Notes: generated from the letters alone by a model not told the origin. DNA of 10,612 nucleotides from Actinomycetota bacterium (GCA_009705865.1 WLSJ01000060.1:1-10612), one strand, 5' to 3'. Counted from the first letter of the stretch, positions 1-6,886 are shown. Made by a program: numbers and translations.

Positions 1-1391
1 ATTGCGCCTTCACCGACACCCATGAGGCCAGCTACTGAATAGCAGAACTGTCGTGATGCCTGAATGAGCACTGCCATACGACCCAATTTCACTTGCGTGA
101 GTTCATATTGTGAGATGGGTTGTCCGAATACGGTGCGGTTATTTGCATAGTCAACTGCTGCTTCGTATGCAGCTTGCATAACACCAACGGCACGAGCCGC
201 TGTTTGTAAACGGCCATTTTCGAATCCGGCCATCTGCAAGTAGAAACCTTTTCCGATGCCGTCTTCTTCTCCGATGAGGTTCGCTGCTGGAACCCACCAG
301 TTCTCGATTGCTATTTCATAGCTGTGCATGCCGCGATAACCGATGGTGTCAATGGGACTGCCTTCCATTTTTCCGCCACCGTCTTGGTTGAACGTGAATC
401 CGTGTGAATCACCAAGTGGCTTTGGAACAATGAATAGAGACAATCCGCGGTGAGTCTTTGAACGATCTGGGTCTGTGCGTGCAAGAAGCATCAATACGTT
501 TGCACGGGCACCAAATGTGCACCATGTCTTCACGCCGTTAATGATCCAGCCAGCTTCACCGTTTGGACCAGTACCTCGTACAGCGGTTGTCTTCAGGCTC
601 GCAACATCAGATCCGTAGTCAGGTTCTGTGACCGCAACTGCTGACATCACTTCTGTGCTTGCAAGCTTTGGAAGCCATTCGTGCTTCTGGGCTTCGGTGC
701 CGCCCTTGACAAGTGCGCGCGTAAGAATTTCCGGACGAGTAATCAACGAACCGCCGATACCGAGTGATGCACGAGAAAGTTCTTCGGTGGCAATGACCGA
801 TGCCATGTATTCACCTTCGCCGCCTTCGCTAAAGCCCTCGTATTCAACTGGCACACTGAGACCGAACGCACCGATTTCAGCAAGTCCCGCAATGATCTCT
901 TCTGGAACATCGCCATTATGACGATGCACGTGCTCTGCCTGAGGTGCAATGACTTTATTTGCGTATGAACGAAATGTATCTTGCACCATTTCAAAGTCAC
1001 TTGCGAGGTGACGAGGACCTTGAACTTCAGCAAGTGACGCGATGAAACTTGGCGCGCGAAATGACTGTACAAAGTCATGTGCAGAAGAAAGAAGTGAAGG
1101 GTCGACTCCCCACAGTTGTTCGCGTCCGATAAGGCGTGAAACGAAGTCATGCACCATGTCTGCAGTGAATGCACACGTGATGTTTGCTTCTGTTGTGCCC
1201 TTGGCACCGTACGGAAGAAGCGACTTTGCAGTTGCGACTGCTGCAGCCACATGCGCAATGTCATAGGCAAGGGTTTGATTCTTGTCTGGACCACCTTGCG
1301 CAATGAGAGATGCAATAGCTGTGTCAATCATCGCTGAGGCAGTGGAGATCACCGAGGCGGCTGTCTGGATATCGGGGGCAGTCGAAGTCAT
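1..1391 (-). CDS. mcd: N-terminally extended acyl-CoA dehydrogenase, probable (2S)-methylsuccinyl-CoA dehydrogenase; 3' end missing
   Basis: A flavoprotein that would oxidise an acyl-CoA at the alpha-beta bond and pass electrons to ETF; the likely reaction is (2S)-methylsuccinyl-CoA to mesaconyl-CoA in the ethylmalonyl-CoA pathway. 463 codons are in the window, starting at ATG 1391 and running off the left edge. Residues 1-130 are a helical extension that ordinary acyl-CoA dehydrogenases lack. The normal core begins near SDFEMVQDTF (131-140). TEELSRASLGIG (202-213), GGTEAQKHEWLPKLAS (230-245) and TEPDYGSD (255-262) are typical flavin- and substrate-binding blocks. GYRGMHSYE (351-359) and FENGRLQTAARAVG (390-403) match Mcd as I remember it. 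The glutamate position used by isovaleryl-CoA dehydrogenase is Gly here, so the base should be the C-terminal Glu, in the roughly 90 residues not shown. There is no clear Shine-Dalgarno sequence; TAGCGT lies 8 nt upstream. Family certain; substrate inferred. Confidence 0.85.
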   Translation of the reverse strand, partial: MTSTAPDIQTAASVISTASAMIDTAIASLIAQGGPDKNQTLAYDIAHVAAAVATAKSLLPYGAKGTTEANITCAFTADMVHDFVSRLIGREQLWGVDPSLLSSAHDFVQSFRAPSFIASLAEVQGPRHLASDFEMVQDTFRSYANKVIAPQAEHVHRHNGDVPEEIIAGLAEIGAFGLSVPVEYEGFSEGGEGEYMASVIATEELSRASLGIGGSLITRPEILTRALVKGGTEAQKHEWLPKLASTEVMSAVAVTEPDYGSDVASLKTTAVRGTGPNGEAGWIINGVKTWCTFGARANVLMLLARTDPDRSKTHRGLSLFIVPKPLGDSHGFTFNQDGGGKMEGSPIDTIGYRGMHSYEIAIENWWVPAANLIGEEDGIGKGFYLQMAGFENGRLQTAARAVGVMQAAYEAAVDYANNRTVFGQPISQYELTQVKLGRMAVLIQASRQFCYSVAGLMGVGEGA

Positions 1392-1399
1392 GGAATCAA

Positions 1400-1405
1400 A
1401 CGCTA
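1400..1405 (-). promoter_or_regulatory. -10 box of the acyl-CoA dehydrogenase gene
   Basis: TAGCGT on the minus strand ends 8 nt before ATG 1391, which would put transcription initiation at or within a base or two of the start codon (leaderless mRNA). A weak TTGATT lies 15 nt further upstream as a possible -35. Confidence 0.5.
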
Positions 1406-1459
1406 GTGAATATTGGCCAGAATCAACGCACCCGTGACGGCTGAGATGGTGCTCGCGCC

Positions 1460-1465
1460 TAGTCT
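1460..1465 (+). promoter_or_regulatory. -10 box of the serine hydrolase operon
   Basis: TAGTCT ends 6 nt before GTG 1472. No ribosome binding site is visible, so a leaderless transcript is inferred. The TAG in this box is also the in-frame stop (1460-1462) that excludes any earlier start for the serine hydrolase. The divergent region 1392-1471 also carries CACCCGTG (1429-1436) between the two promoters. Confidence 0.5.
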
Positions 1466-1471
1466 CATGAT

Positions 1472-2521
1472 GTGGCATTTGACACTTTCCCAGCACTCGA
1501 CTGGCTAGATGGCGAGATCGACGACTCGATTGATACCCCGGCGCTCGACTCGGCTATTTCCGAGTTGGCTAATCAGCCAGAGAACTTTGGTACGACCCTG
1601 GCGCTTGTTGTTGTGCACAACGGACGAATAGTGCGCGAGATATATGGGCCAGACACCGATGTCTCGAGCACGCTGATCTCGTGGTCGATGGCAAAGAGCA
1701 TTACGCAGGCACTGGTCGGCATGGCGGTGGGAGATGGTTTGTTGTCCATTGATGATGACCATCTATTTCCGACTTGGGAAAATGATGATCGCGCCGCAAT
1801 CACGTTGGGAAATCTTCTTAACATGACAAGCGGGCTCGAGTGGCTTGAAGATTATGTCGATGACGCATCATCTGATGTCATCGAAATGTTGTTCGGATCT
1901 GAAAAATTTGTTGGCGATCACGCTGCATACGCTGCATCAAAAAATCTTGAGGCAACTCCAGGTTCGAAGTATCTGTACTCATCTGGCACTACGAACCTCG
2001 TGACAAAAATACTTTCTCGAGCGTTAGGTGAAAAAGCAGGATCTTCTGAGGCGATGTCGACCTTTATGCAAACTCGACTCTTTGATCCATTGGGTATGAA
2101 ATCTGCAGTTCCGCGCTTCGATGAATCTGGAAATTTTGTGGGGTCATCGTTTGTCTATGCGACAGCTCGCGATTTCGCTCGATTCGGATATCTGTATCTA
2201 CATGACGGCTTGTGGAACGGATCACGGTTGTTACCTGAAGGATGGGTGAACTATTCACGAACACCAGTAGCCCGCGATCCAGACAATGGTCTTGATTACG
2301 GTGCGCATGTCTGGATGTTTCCGAATGATCCGGGGTCAATTGCCGCCCTTGGATATGAAGGGCAATACACGTTGGTGTCTCCTCACCGCAATCTTGTTGT
2401 CGTTCGGCTCGGCAAGACAAATGCAGACCTGGGGCCACAATTACGTTCGCAAATGTCAAAGATAATTCAGACATTCCCTACTCAAGGGGCAAATTTCGGT
2501 AACGATGGTCTCCATGGCTGA
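1472..2521 (+). CDS. serine hydrolase of the beta-lactamase / S12 peptidase family
   Basis: A penicillin-binding-like serine hydrolase of 349 residues (Pfam Beta-lactamase type). Members include esterases, D-amino-acid peptidases, 6-aminohexanoate-dimer hydrolases and class C lactamases; the substrate cannot be read from the sequence. The S-x-x-K motif is S72-MA-K75 in LISWSMAKS, supplying nucleophile and general base. The second motif is Y169-S-S within YLYSSGTTN (167-175), and GYEGQ (294-298) stands where other members have K-T-G or H-x-G. The block around residues 228-260 (YATARDFARFGYLYL, then LLPEGWV) is typical of the family. No signal peptide is evident, so it may act in the cytoplasm. 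GTG 1472 is the only upstream start because TAG 1460 closes the frame. Its 3' end overlaps the next gene by 17 bp, implying one transcript. Confidence 0.85.
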   Translation: MAFDTFPALDWLDGEIDDSIDTPALDSAISELANQPENFGTTLALVVVHNGRIVREIYGPDTDVSSTLISWSMAKSITQALVGMAVGDGLLSIDDDHLFPTWENDDRAAITLGNLLNMTSGLEWLEDYVDDASSDVIEMLFGSEKFVGDHAAYAASKNLEATPGSKYLYSSGTTNLVTKILSRALGEKAGSSEAMSTFMQTRLFDPLGMKSAVPRFDESGNFVGSSFVYATARDFARFGYLYLHDGLWNGSRLLPEGWVNYSRTPVARDPDNGLDYGAHVWMFPNDPGSIAALGYEGQYTLVSPHRNLVVVRLGKTNADLGPQLRSQMSKIIQTFPTQGANFGNDGLHG

Positions 2522-3707
2522 GGTAGTACAGCGCCGCTGGCGCATCAGTAGGGCTCTGCAGTTTGTAGTCCTCGGCGCAATTTTGTATTTCTTCGTACTT
2601 CCGCTCATCCCTGGATTTCGTGATGCGGTGCGCGATCTAAAGAACGTTGATCCCAATTTGTTGTTCGTTGCAATTGGGTTGCAGGGTTTCTCTCTGCTTG
2701 CGTATTCGATGTTGACGAAAGCTGCTCTTGGCGAACAAGGACAAGACCTAAGTGTTCTTCGTCTGTTTCGAATTCAGCTCAGCACGAAAGCGCTAGGAAA
2801 TATCGTCCCTGGGGGGAGCGCAGCGAGTACAGCACTCGGATATCGACTCATCACCATGTGTGGCGTGAAAGGCCCGGATGCTGCATTTGCTTTAGCGACA
2901 GCCGGTGTTGGCTCTGCTGTAGTGCTGAACTTTATTTTGTGGTTCGGGCTTATCATTTCGATTCCAACTCGTGGAGTAAATGCTGCGTACGGAACTGCTG
3001 CCATTGTCGGTGTTCTGTTAATGGCCTTTGCCGGATTCCTAATTTTTGGGTTAGTTGAAGGTCAAGGCCGTTCAGAGCGATTAGTTCGAGCGATTGCTCG
3101 TCGGTTGCGATTTGATGAAAATCATGCAGCATCAGTTCTAGAACATCTTGGTAATCGAATAGAGGGCCTTTTCAACGACCGAGTGTTAATGCAACGAGTA
3201 ATTGGATGGGCAACACTCAACTGGGCTCTCGACGCGATGTCATTGTGGGTATTTCTACGCGCCTTTGGTGGCAGTCTCGGATTTGATGCCTTGGTTGTGT
3301 CTTTTGGTATTGCCAACGTGTTTTCAGTGATTCCAATTACGCCAGGTGGTTTAGGAATTATGGAAAGTATTTACATTCCTTCTTTGGTCGGATTTGGACT
3401 TGCACGGCCACTGGCCACGGTAGGTGTTCTCTCGTATCGCGTTGCACAATATTGGCTTCCGATCGTGGTCGGGTGGCTGAGTTATCTTTCTTTGCGCGTT
3501 GGTCCATTTTCAATAGACCGCAAACACAAATTGGGACCACTGCCTCGTGTTGCTAATTCTCAAGCGCAACGTGGTCTCACCACGGTCGATTGGGTAGAGA
3601 AATTTGCTCCTCGTGATCGGACAGGTCAATTCCCGATGCCGGTCTTTGACCCTTCAGACCTTGAATTCACCGAGGACGACACGGACGGTGCGCCTAAACC
3701 CAAGTAG
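2505..3707 (+). CDS. flippase-like integral membrane protein (lysylphosphatidylglycerol synthase TM-region / UPF0104 type)
   Basis: A polytopic inner-membrane protein of 400 residues resembling the membrane half of MprF and the YbhN/UPF0104 proteins, a group linked to lipid or glycolipid translocation; the cargo here is unknown. Hydrophobic segments lie near residues 17-35, 51-70, 125-152, 161-184, 232-254, 258-278 and 292-330. Family landmarks are NIVPGGSAAS (99-108), ITPGGLGIMES (278-288) and RVAQYWLPIVVGW (312-324). After residue 332 comes a charged cytosolic-type tail with an acidic end. There is no attached lysyl-transferase domain, as in stand-alone family members. The start lies inside the serine hydrolase gene; ATG 2505 gives a 17-bp overlap, and ATG 2514, forming ATGGCTGA with the upstream stop, is an equally good coupled start. 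No promoter precedes it, so expression should follow the serine hydrolase. Confidence 0.85.
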   Translation: MVSMAEVVQRRWRISRALQFVVLGAILYFFVLPLIPGFRDAVRDLKNVDPNLLFVAIGLQGFSLLAYSMLTKAALGEQGQDLSVLRLFRIQLSTKALGNIVPGGSAASTALGYRLITMCGVKGPDAAFALATAGVGSAVVLNFILWFGLIISIPTRGVNAAYGTAAIVGVLLMAFAGFLIFGLVEGQGRSERLVRAIARRLRFDENHAASVLEHLGNRIEGLFNDRVLMQRVIGWATLNWALDAMSLWVFLRAFGGSLGFDALVVSFGIANVFSVIPITPGGLGIMESIYIPSLVGFGLARPLATVGVLSYRVAQYWLPIVVGWLSYLSLRVGPFSIDRKHKLGPLPRVANSQAQRGLTTVDWVEKFAPRDRTGQFPMPVFDPSDLEFTEDDTDGAPKPK

Positions 3708-3710
3708 CGT
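3705..3710 (+). promoter_or_regulatory. -10 box of the MaoC-mutY unit, overlapping the flippase stop codon
   Basis: TAGCGT ends 7 nt before ATG 3718. Its first three bases are the stop codon of the flippase-like gene, so translation termination upstream and promoter recognition downstream share bases. Confidence 0.5.
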
Positions 3711-3717
3711 TTGAGGC

Positions 3718-4233
3718 ATGACAACACATGAACGCCCTTTTGGTCGTTGCCTTGAGGACTTTGTCCCTGGCGACGTATTTCGCCACTGGCCAGGCAAAAC
3801 AATTACGGAATATGACGATCATCTTTTCTGCATGATCACGATGAATCATCATCCTCTCCATACCAACGATTGGTTTGCGAAAGAAAGTGTTCAAGGTCGC
3901 AATGTCGTTGTTGGAAATCTTGTGTATTCGCTTGTTCTTGGTATGAGTGTTCCTGATATCAGTGGAGCAGCAATTGCAAACCTTGAAGTCGAAACTCTTC
4001 AGCACAAATTTCCAACATTTCACGGAGACACCATTCACGCAGAAACTCGCGTGTTGGAAACCACAGAGAGCAAGTCAAAAAACGACCGAGGCACTGTGCT
4101 GGTCGAAACCAAAGGCTTTAACCAAGATGGCAAAGAAGTGTGTTACTTCCGTCGTCGCGTCATGGTGTGGAAGCGTGAATTCGCGCCGAGCCGTCGCCGT
4201 CCATACGACGGACAGGATGTGTGGGCCGAATAA
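3718..4233 (+). CDS. MaoC-family (hotdog fold) acyl-CoA hydratase/dehydratase
   Basis: A single-hotdog enoyl-CoA hydratase-like protein of 171 residues that should add or remove water on a CoA thioester in the cytoplasm. The active-site segment TMNHHPLHTNDWFA (41-54) takes the place of the textbook GDxNPxHxD motif: the usual Asp is Asn43 and the usual Asn is His45, while His48 is kept. TMNxxPLH is, from memory, the normal form in the subfamily that includes itaconyl-CoA and mesaconyl-CoA hydratase-like proteins, so this is probably not a defect. Other subfamily blocks are YSLVLGMSVPD (70-80), FHGDTIHAETRVL (101-113), ESKSKNDRGTV (117-127) and FNQDGKEV (134-141). It is preceded by its own -10 box and overlaps mutY by 13 bp. 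Hydration of mesaconyl-CoA would fit the methylsuccinyl-CoA dehydrogenase-like gene at the left edge, but the substrate is inferred. Confidence 0.82.
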   Translation: MTTHERPFGRCLEDFVPGDVFRHWPGKTITEYDDHLFCMITMNHHPLHTNDWFAKESVQGRNVVVGNLVYSLVLGMSVPDISGAAIANLEVETLQHKFPTFHGDTIHAETRVLETTESKSKNDRGTVLVETKGFNQDGKEVCYFRRRVMVWKREFAPSRRRPYDGQDVWAE

Positions 4234-5084
4234 CCCGCCACGACCGCATTGCGGCCGGATTGATTGAATGGGGCAGTGGATCACTGCGCGATCTGCCTTG
4301 GCGACGCACAAATGACCCGTGGCGTGTGCTGGTGAGCGAAGTGATGCTGCAACAAACGTCAGTTGCGCGCGTCATGCCTAAGTACGAAGCGTTTCTTGAA
4401 GCGTTTCCGACGCCAGGTGCTTTGGCGCAAGCTCCATTAGGTGACGCATTGCGTCTGTGGTCTGGTCTTGGATATCCGAGACGGTGTCGAAATTTGCAAG
4501 CGACTGCAGTTGTGTTGCACGAAAAGTTCGATGATCTCATGCCTGATTCGCTGGATGAGTTACTCGCGCTTCCTGGCATCGGTCAATACACCGCGCGGGC
4601 TGTACTTGCTTTTGCATATCGCATTGATGTCGCTGTTGTTGATGTCAACGTGTCGCGAGTTCTGTCGCGATTAGAAGGCGTTCCGATGAAAGCACGGGCT
4701 TTACAAGATCTCGCTAATGAACTCATTCCCGAGGGGCTCGCGTGGGAATGGAATCAAGTGATGATGGACTTTGGTGCACGTCATTGCACGGTGCGTTCTC
4801 CTCAATGCGACACGTGTCCCGTACGAAGCCAGTGCAAATACAAAGGAGTGGGAGATGATCCCGCGCAGTTGTCCGCTGGGGTCAGCAAGCCACAAGCGCG
4901 ATTTGAAGGATCAGATCGTCAAGCTCGCGGGCGTGCTTTACGCGCAGTGAGTTCAGGTGCATTACAAGTGAATGATGTTGTCGAAGCGATGGGTGTTGAC
5001 GAACAACGCGCATTGGTGTTGATTACATCGCTTATCAGTGAAGGCTTGTTAGAGCGCACTGACTCAACAATTACTTTGCCGTAA
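4221..5084 (+). CDS. mutY: A/G-specific adenine DNA glycosylase, short actinobacterial form
   Basis: A base-excision repair enzyme removing adenine mispaired with 8-oxoguanine. The 287-residue protein has LPWR (25-28), SEVMLQQTSVARV (39-51) with the base-protonating Glu40, and the helix-hairpin-helix LPGIGQYTARAV (117-128). The catalytic Asp141 sits in VVDVNVSRVLSR, and a [4Fe-4S] loop is formed by C189-x6-C196-x2-C199-x5-C205. Tyr123 in the hairpin favours MutY over endonuclease III, which has Lys there. The C-terminal NUDIX-like domain of E. coli MutY is absent; residues 229-287, beginning EGSDRQARGRAL, form a small winged-helix-like tail as I recall from actinobacterial MutY proteins, so this is not a truncation. 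The GTG start lies inside the MaoC gene with a weak AGGA (4214-4217) before it, indicating coupled translation. Its 3' end overlaps the convergent alpha/beta hydrolase by 14 bp. Confidence 0.9.
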   Translation: MGRITRHDRIAAGLIEWGSGSLRDLPWRRTNDPWRVLVSEVMLQQTSVARVMPKYEAFLEAFPTPGALAQAPLGDALRLWSGLGYPRRCRNLQATAVVLHEKFDDLMPDSLDELLALPGIGQYTARAVLAFAYRIDVAVVDVNVSRVLSRLEGVPMKARALQDLANELIPEGLAWEWNQVMMDFGARHCTVRSPQCDTCPVRSQCKYKGVGDDPAQLSAGVSKPQARFEGSDRQARGRALRAVSSGALQVNDVVEAMGVDEQRALVLITSLISEGLLERTDSTITLP

Positions 5085-5949
5085 GCCAGTCAATAATCAG
5101 CTTGTTCACTTCAGCAGGTTTTTCTAATTGCATGAAGTGGCCGGCACCTTCAACAATCTTGACGGTTGCCCATGGGCACATTGCACGAGCGGCTTCTGCA
5201 ACCTCAACGCCGATGCAGCCATCGTTTGCTCCGTGCAGATACAGCGTGGGCTGAGTGAGGTCACCGCCGCCAGCCATCTGGATTAAGTCATATTTCTCAC
5301 TGCGTGCACCTGCGCCAAGAGTGGCTCGGTAATAACCAAGCGCTGCTGCCATGTGCGCAGGGTCTCGTAAACTTGCTTTGCAATTTTCTGCATCGACTGC
5401 GCCGTCATATCCAGGTGACCAATCGCGCCACAACATGTCGATGAATGCAAGGTCATTGGCTGGTACCACCATGTCTGAGAGTGGGTGTTGGAAATAGAAC
5501 ATGTACCAGCTGCGTTTTGTCTGCTCAAGATTCGTGGCAAATGCCATTCCCATTGCGCCACCAGGAGGCACAGCCATTCCGACGACACGCTTCCAACGCT
5601 CTGGTTCACTTGCAGCAGCGCCGTACACACTTGGTGCACCCCAGTCATGACCGATAAGAACCGCATCGCCGTCTGCGCCCAATGCCTCATGCAAAGCGTT
5701 GGCATCTGCAGATAATGCACCTGTTTGGTACATGCCGTCAGGAGCTACGGAAGTTGGTGCATAGCCGCGTGTGAATGGCGCAACTGCTCGGAACCCGGCG
5801 TCAGCGAGGGCTGGCATGAGGTGACGCCAGCTATGAGCCGAATCAGGGAAGCCGTGCAGGCACAGGGCTAACGGACCGGTGCCACATTCGAGGTAGGTGA
5901 AGTCGATGCCATTTGCTGTGATGGAGTGTGTGGTGATGTCGTGGGCCAT
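5071..5949 (-). CDS. alpha/beta hydrolase, epoxide-hydrolase-like
   Basis: A soluble alpha/beta hydrolase of 292 residues of the epoxide hydrolase / haloalkane dehalogenase type, which uses an Asp nucleophile. Oxyanion motif HGFP is at 32-35, the nucleophile elbow GHDWGAPSVYG (100-110) carries Asp102, the probable acid is Asp243 in HGANDGCIG, and the histidine is His271 in GAGHFMQLEKP (268-278). SWYMFYFQ (147-154) and GYYRAT (205-210) supply cap-domain tyrosines where epoxide hydrolases hold the ring-opening Tyr pair, favouring epoxide hydrolase over dehalogenase. The substrate is unknown; detoxification or fatty-acid epoxide turnover are possible. There is no signal peptide. It starts at ATG 5949 with TACCGT 6 nt upstream and no Shine-Dalgarno sequence. 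It is convergent with mutY, the last 14 bp being shared antisense. Confidence 0.85.
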   Translation of the reverse strand: MAHDITTHSITANGIDFTYLECGTGPLALCLHGFPDSAHSWRHLMPALADAGFRAVAPFTRGYAPTSVAPDGMYQTGALSADANALHEALGADGDAVLIGHDWGAPSVYGAAASEPERWKRVVGMAVPPGGAMGMAFATNLEQTKRSWYMFYFQHPLSDMVVPANDLAFIDMLWRDWSPGYDGAVDAENCKASLRDPAHMAAALGYYRATLGAGARSEKYDLIQMAGGGDLTQPTLYLHGANDGCIGVEVAEAARAMCPWATVKIVEGAGHFMQLEKPAEVNKLIIDWLTAK

Positions 5950-5955
5950 ATCCGA

Positions 5956-5961
5956 ACGGTA
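5956..5961 (-). promoter_or_regulatory. -10 box of the alpha/beta hydrolase gene
   Basis: TACCGT on the minus strand ends 6 nt before ATG 5949, giving a likely leaderless start. A 5-2-5 palindrome (5965-5976) lies immediately upstream of it, in the expected -10/-35 spacer. Confidence 0.5.
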
Positions 5962-5964
5962 GTC

Positions 5965-5976
5965 CGCACTGGTGCG
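5965..5976. promoter_or_regulatory. possible operator, palindrome CGCACTGGTGCG
   Basis: Perfect 5-bp arms with a 2-bp spacer, sitting 3 bp upstream of the minus-strand -10 box. It has the same layout and CACnnGTG core as the palindrome at 6005-6016 beside the opposite promoter, with centres exactly 40 bp apart. Operator function is inferred from position and pairing only. Confidence 0.35.
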
Positions 5977-6004
5977 ACACGCGTCACTCTAAGAATTTGT
6001 GTAC

Positions 6005-6016
6005 TTCACGAGTGAA
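6005..6016. promoter_or_regulatory. possible operator, palindrome TTCACGAGTGAA
   Basis: Perfect 5-bp arms with a 2-bp spacer, ending 6 bp before the plus-strand -10 box of the metallo-hydrolase gene. It shares CACnnGTG with 5965-5976. A regulator bound here would occlude RNA polymerase at the plus promoter. Function is inferred. Confidence 0.35.
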
Positions 6017-6022
6017 CATGCG

Positions 6023-6028
6023 TAGCGT
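6023..6028 (+). promoter_or_regulatory. -10 box of the metallo-hydrolase gene
   Basis: TAGCGT ends 7 nt before ATG 6036, the spacing seen at the other gene starts here. This is the main reason for preferring ATG 6036 to the earlier in-frame TTG 5997 or ATG 6018. Confidence 0.5.
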
Positions 6029-6035
6029 TAGAGCA

Positions 6036-6875
6036 ATGGGGGCAGACCAACTACGCGTCACGTTTCACGGCGTACGAGGATCAACGCCGTGCCACGGTCC
6101 GGCCACTGCTAAGTACGGCGGCAACACTGCTTGTGTTTCAGTGCAAGCTGAAGGTCAACGACCACTACTTCTCGATCTCGGCACTGGCCTTCGGTATTTC
6201 GGCAAGCAATTTGTTGAGAAAGATACGGCTGTTAACGCTGTCGCCTTAGTGACTCATTTGCATTGGGATCATATTCAAGGACTTCCATTCTTTGCACCAG
6301 TTCTGCAACCGGATGCTCGACTCGAAATGTTCGGACCTGCGCAAGAAGACGGCACCAGTTTTATGGAATCGGTTAAGAACATTGTGCGCCCACCAACTTT
6401 TCCTGTTGACATGGCAGGTTTACAAGGACGTTTTTCTTTTCATGATGTTGCAGATAACGATTTTGCAATTGATGGCTACACGATTAAATCTCGATTAGTG
6501 CCACATATCGGACCAACTGTCGGATACCGCATTGAATTTGGCGGGGTCTCCATCGCATACATTTCTGACCACCAACAGCCAGTCGATGGTTCATTTACTA
6601 TCGCCGACGGAGTGCGTGAACTCGTTGAAGATGTAGATCTACTCATTCACGATGCGCAATATACGCCTGCTGAATTTCTTGTGAAGGGCCACTGGGGTCA
6701 TTGCACTACCGAATTTGCCGTCAGGGTGGCGATGTCATGTCAGGCAAAGCGGTTGGCCCTGTTTCACCATGATCCAGAACGCACGGATGCTGAACTTGAT
6801 GCCACAAAAGCATGTTCTGACTCGGCTGGCGTCGAGGTTTTTGTTGCACGTGAAGGCGCAACAATTAACTTGTGA
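6036..6875 (+). CDS. metallo-beta-lactamase-fold hydrolase
   Basis: A metal-dependent hydrolase of 279 residues when started at ATG 6036. The N-terminal block FHGVRGSTPCHGP, followed by YGGNTACV (residues 27-34), marks a common group of MBL proteins related to class III cyclic-nucleotide phosphodiesterases, PhnP and RNase Z; the substrate of this group is mostly unknown. Metal ligands are in THLHWDH (73-79: His74, His76, Asp78, His79), then His157 in LVPHIG, Asp178-His179 in YISDH, and His205-Asp206 in LLIHDAQYT; GHWGHCTTEF and LFHHDP follow near the C-terminus. No signal peptide or membrane segment is seen, so it is cytosolic. The frame stays open to TTG 5997, but residues coded before 6036 do not resemble the family and the -10 box would then lie inside the gene. 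It diverges from the alpha/beta hydrolase, and both promoters carry similar palindromes. Confidence 0.85.
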   Translation: MGADQLRVTFHGVRGSTPCHGPATAKYGGNTACVSVQAEGQRPLLLDLGTGLRYFGKQFVEKDTAVNAVALVTHLHWDHIQGLPFFAPVLQPDARLEMFGPAQEDGTSFMESVKNIVRPPTFPVDMAGLQGRFSFHDVADNDFAIDGYTIKSRLVPHIGPTVGYRIEFGGVSIAYISDHQQPVDGSFTIADGVRELVEDVDLLIHDAQYTPAEFLVKGHWGHCTTEFAVRVAMSCQAKRLALFHHDPERTDAELDATKACSDSAGVEVFVAREGATINL

Positions 6876-6886
6876 CCAGTTGCGTC

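Noticed and set aside
743..1327. Long open frame of 194 codons on the minus strand
   Set aside because: It lies wholly inside the acyl-CoA dehydrogenase gene in another frame; the dehydrogenase frame has clear family motifs and this one has none.
2064..2474. Antisense open frame of 136 codons within the serine hydrolase gene
   Set aside because: Shadow of the plus-strand gene; no recognisable domain, and the hydrolase motifs fix the true frame.
3758..3900. MaoC active site judged degenerate because the usual catalytic Asp is Asn43
   Set aside because: TMNxxPLH appears, from memory, to be normal for this hydratase subfamily, and the rest of the domain is intact, so I do not call it broken.
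4160..4579. Antisense open frame of 139 codons across the MaoC/mutY junction
   Set aside because: Shadow frame crossing two well-supported genes, with a low-complexity-like composition and no family match.
4221..5084. MutY truncated at the C-terminus for lack of a NUDIX-like domain
   Set aside because: Short MutY proteins of about 290-300 residues are usual in Actinobacteria, and the tail here has the expected composition.
5997..6035. Earlier in-frame starts (TTG 5997, ATG 6018) for the metallo-hydrolase
   Set aside because: They would place the TAGCGT -10 box inside the coding sequence, and the added residues do not resemble the family N-terminus.
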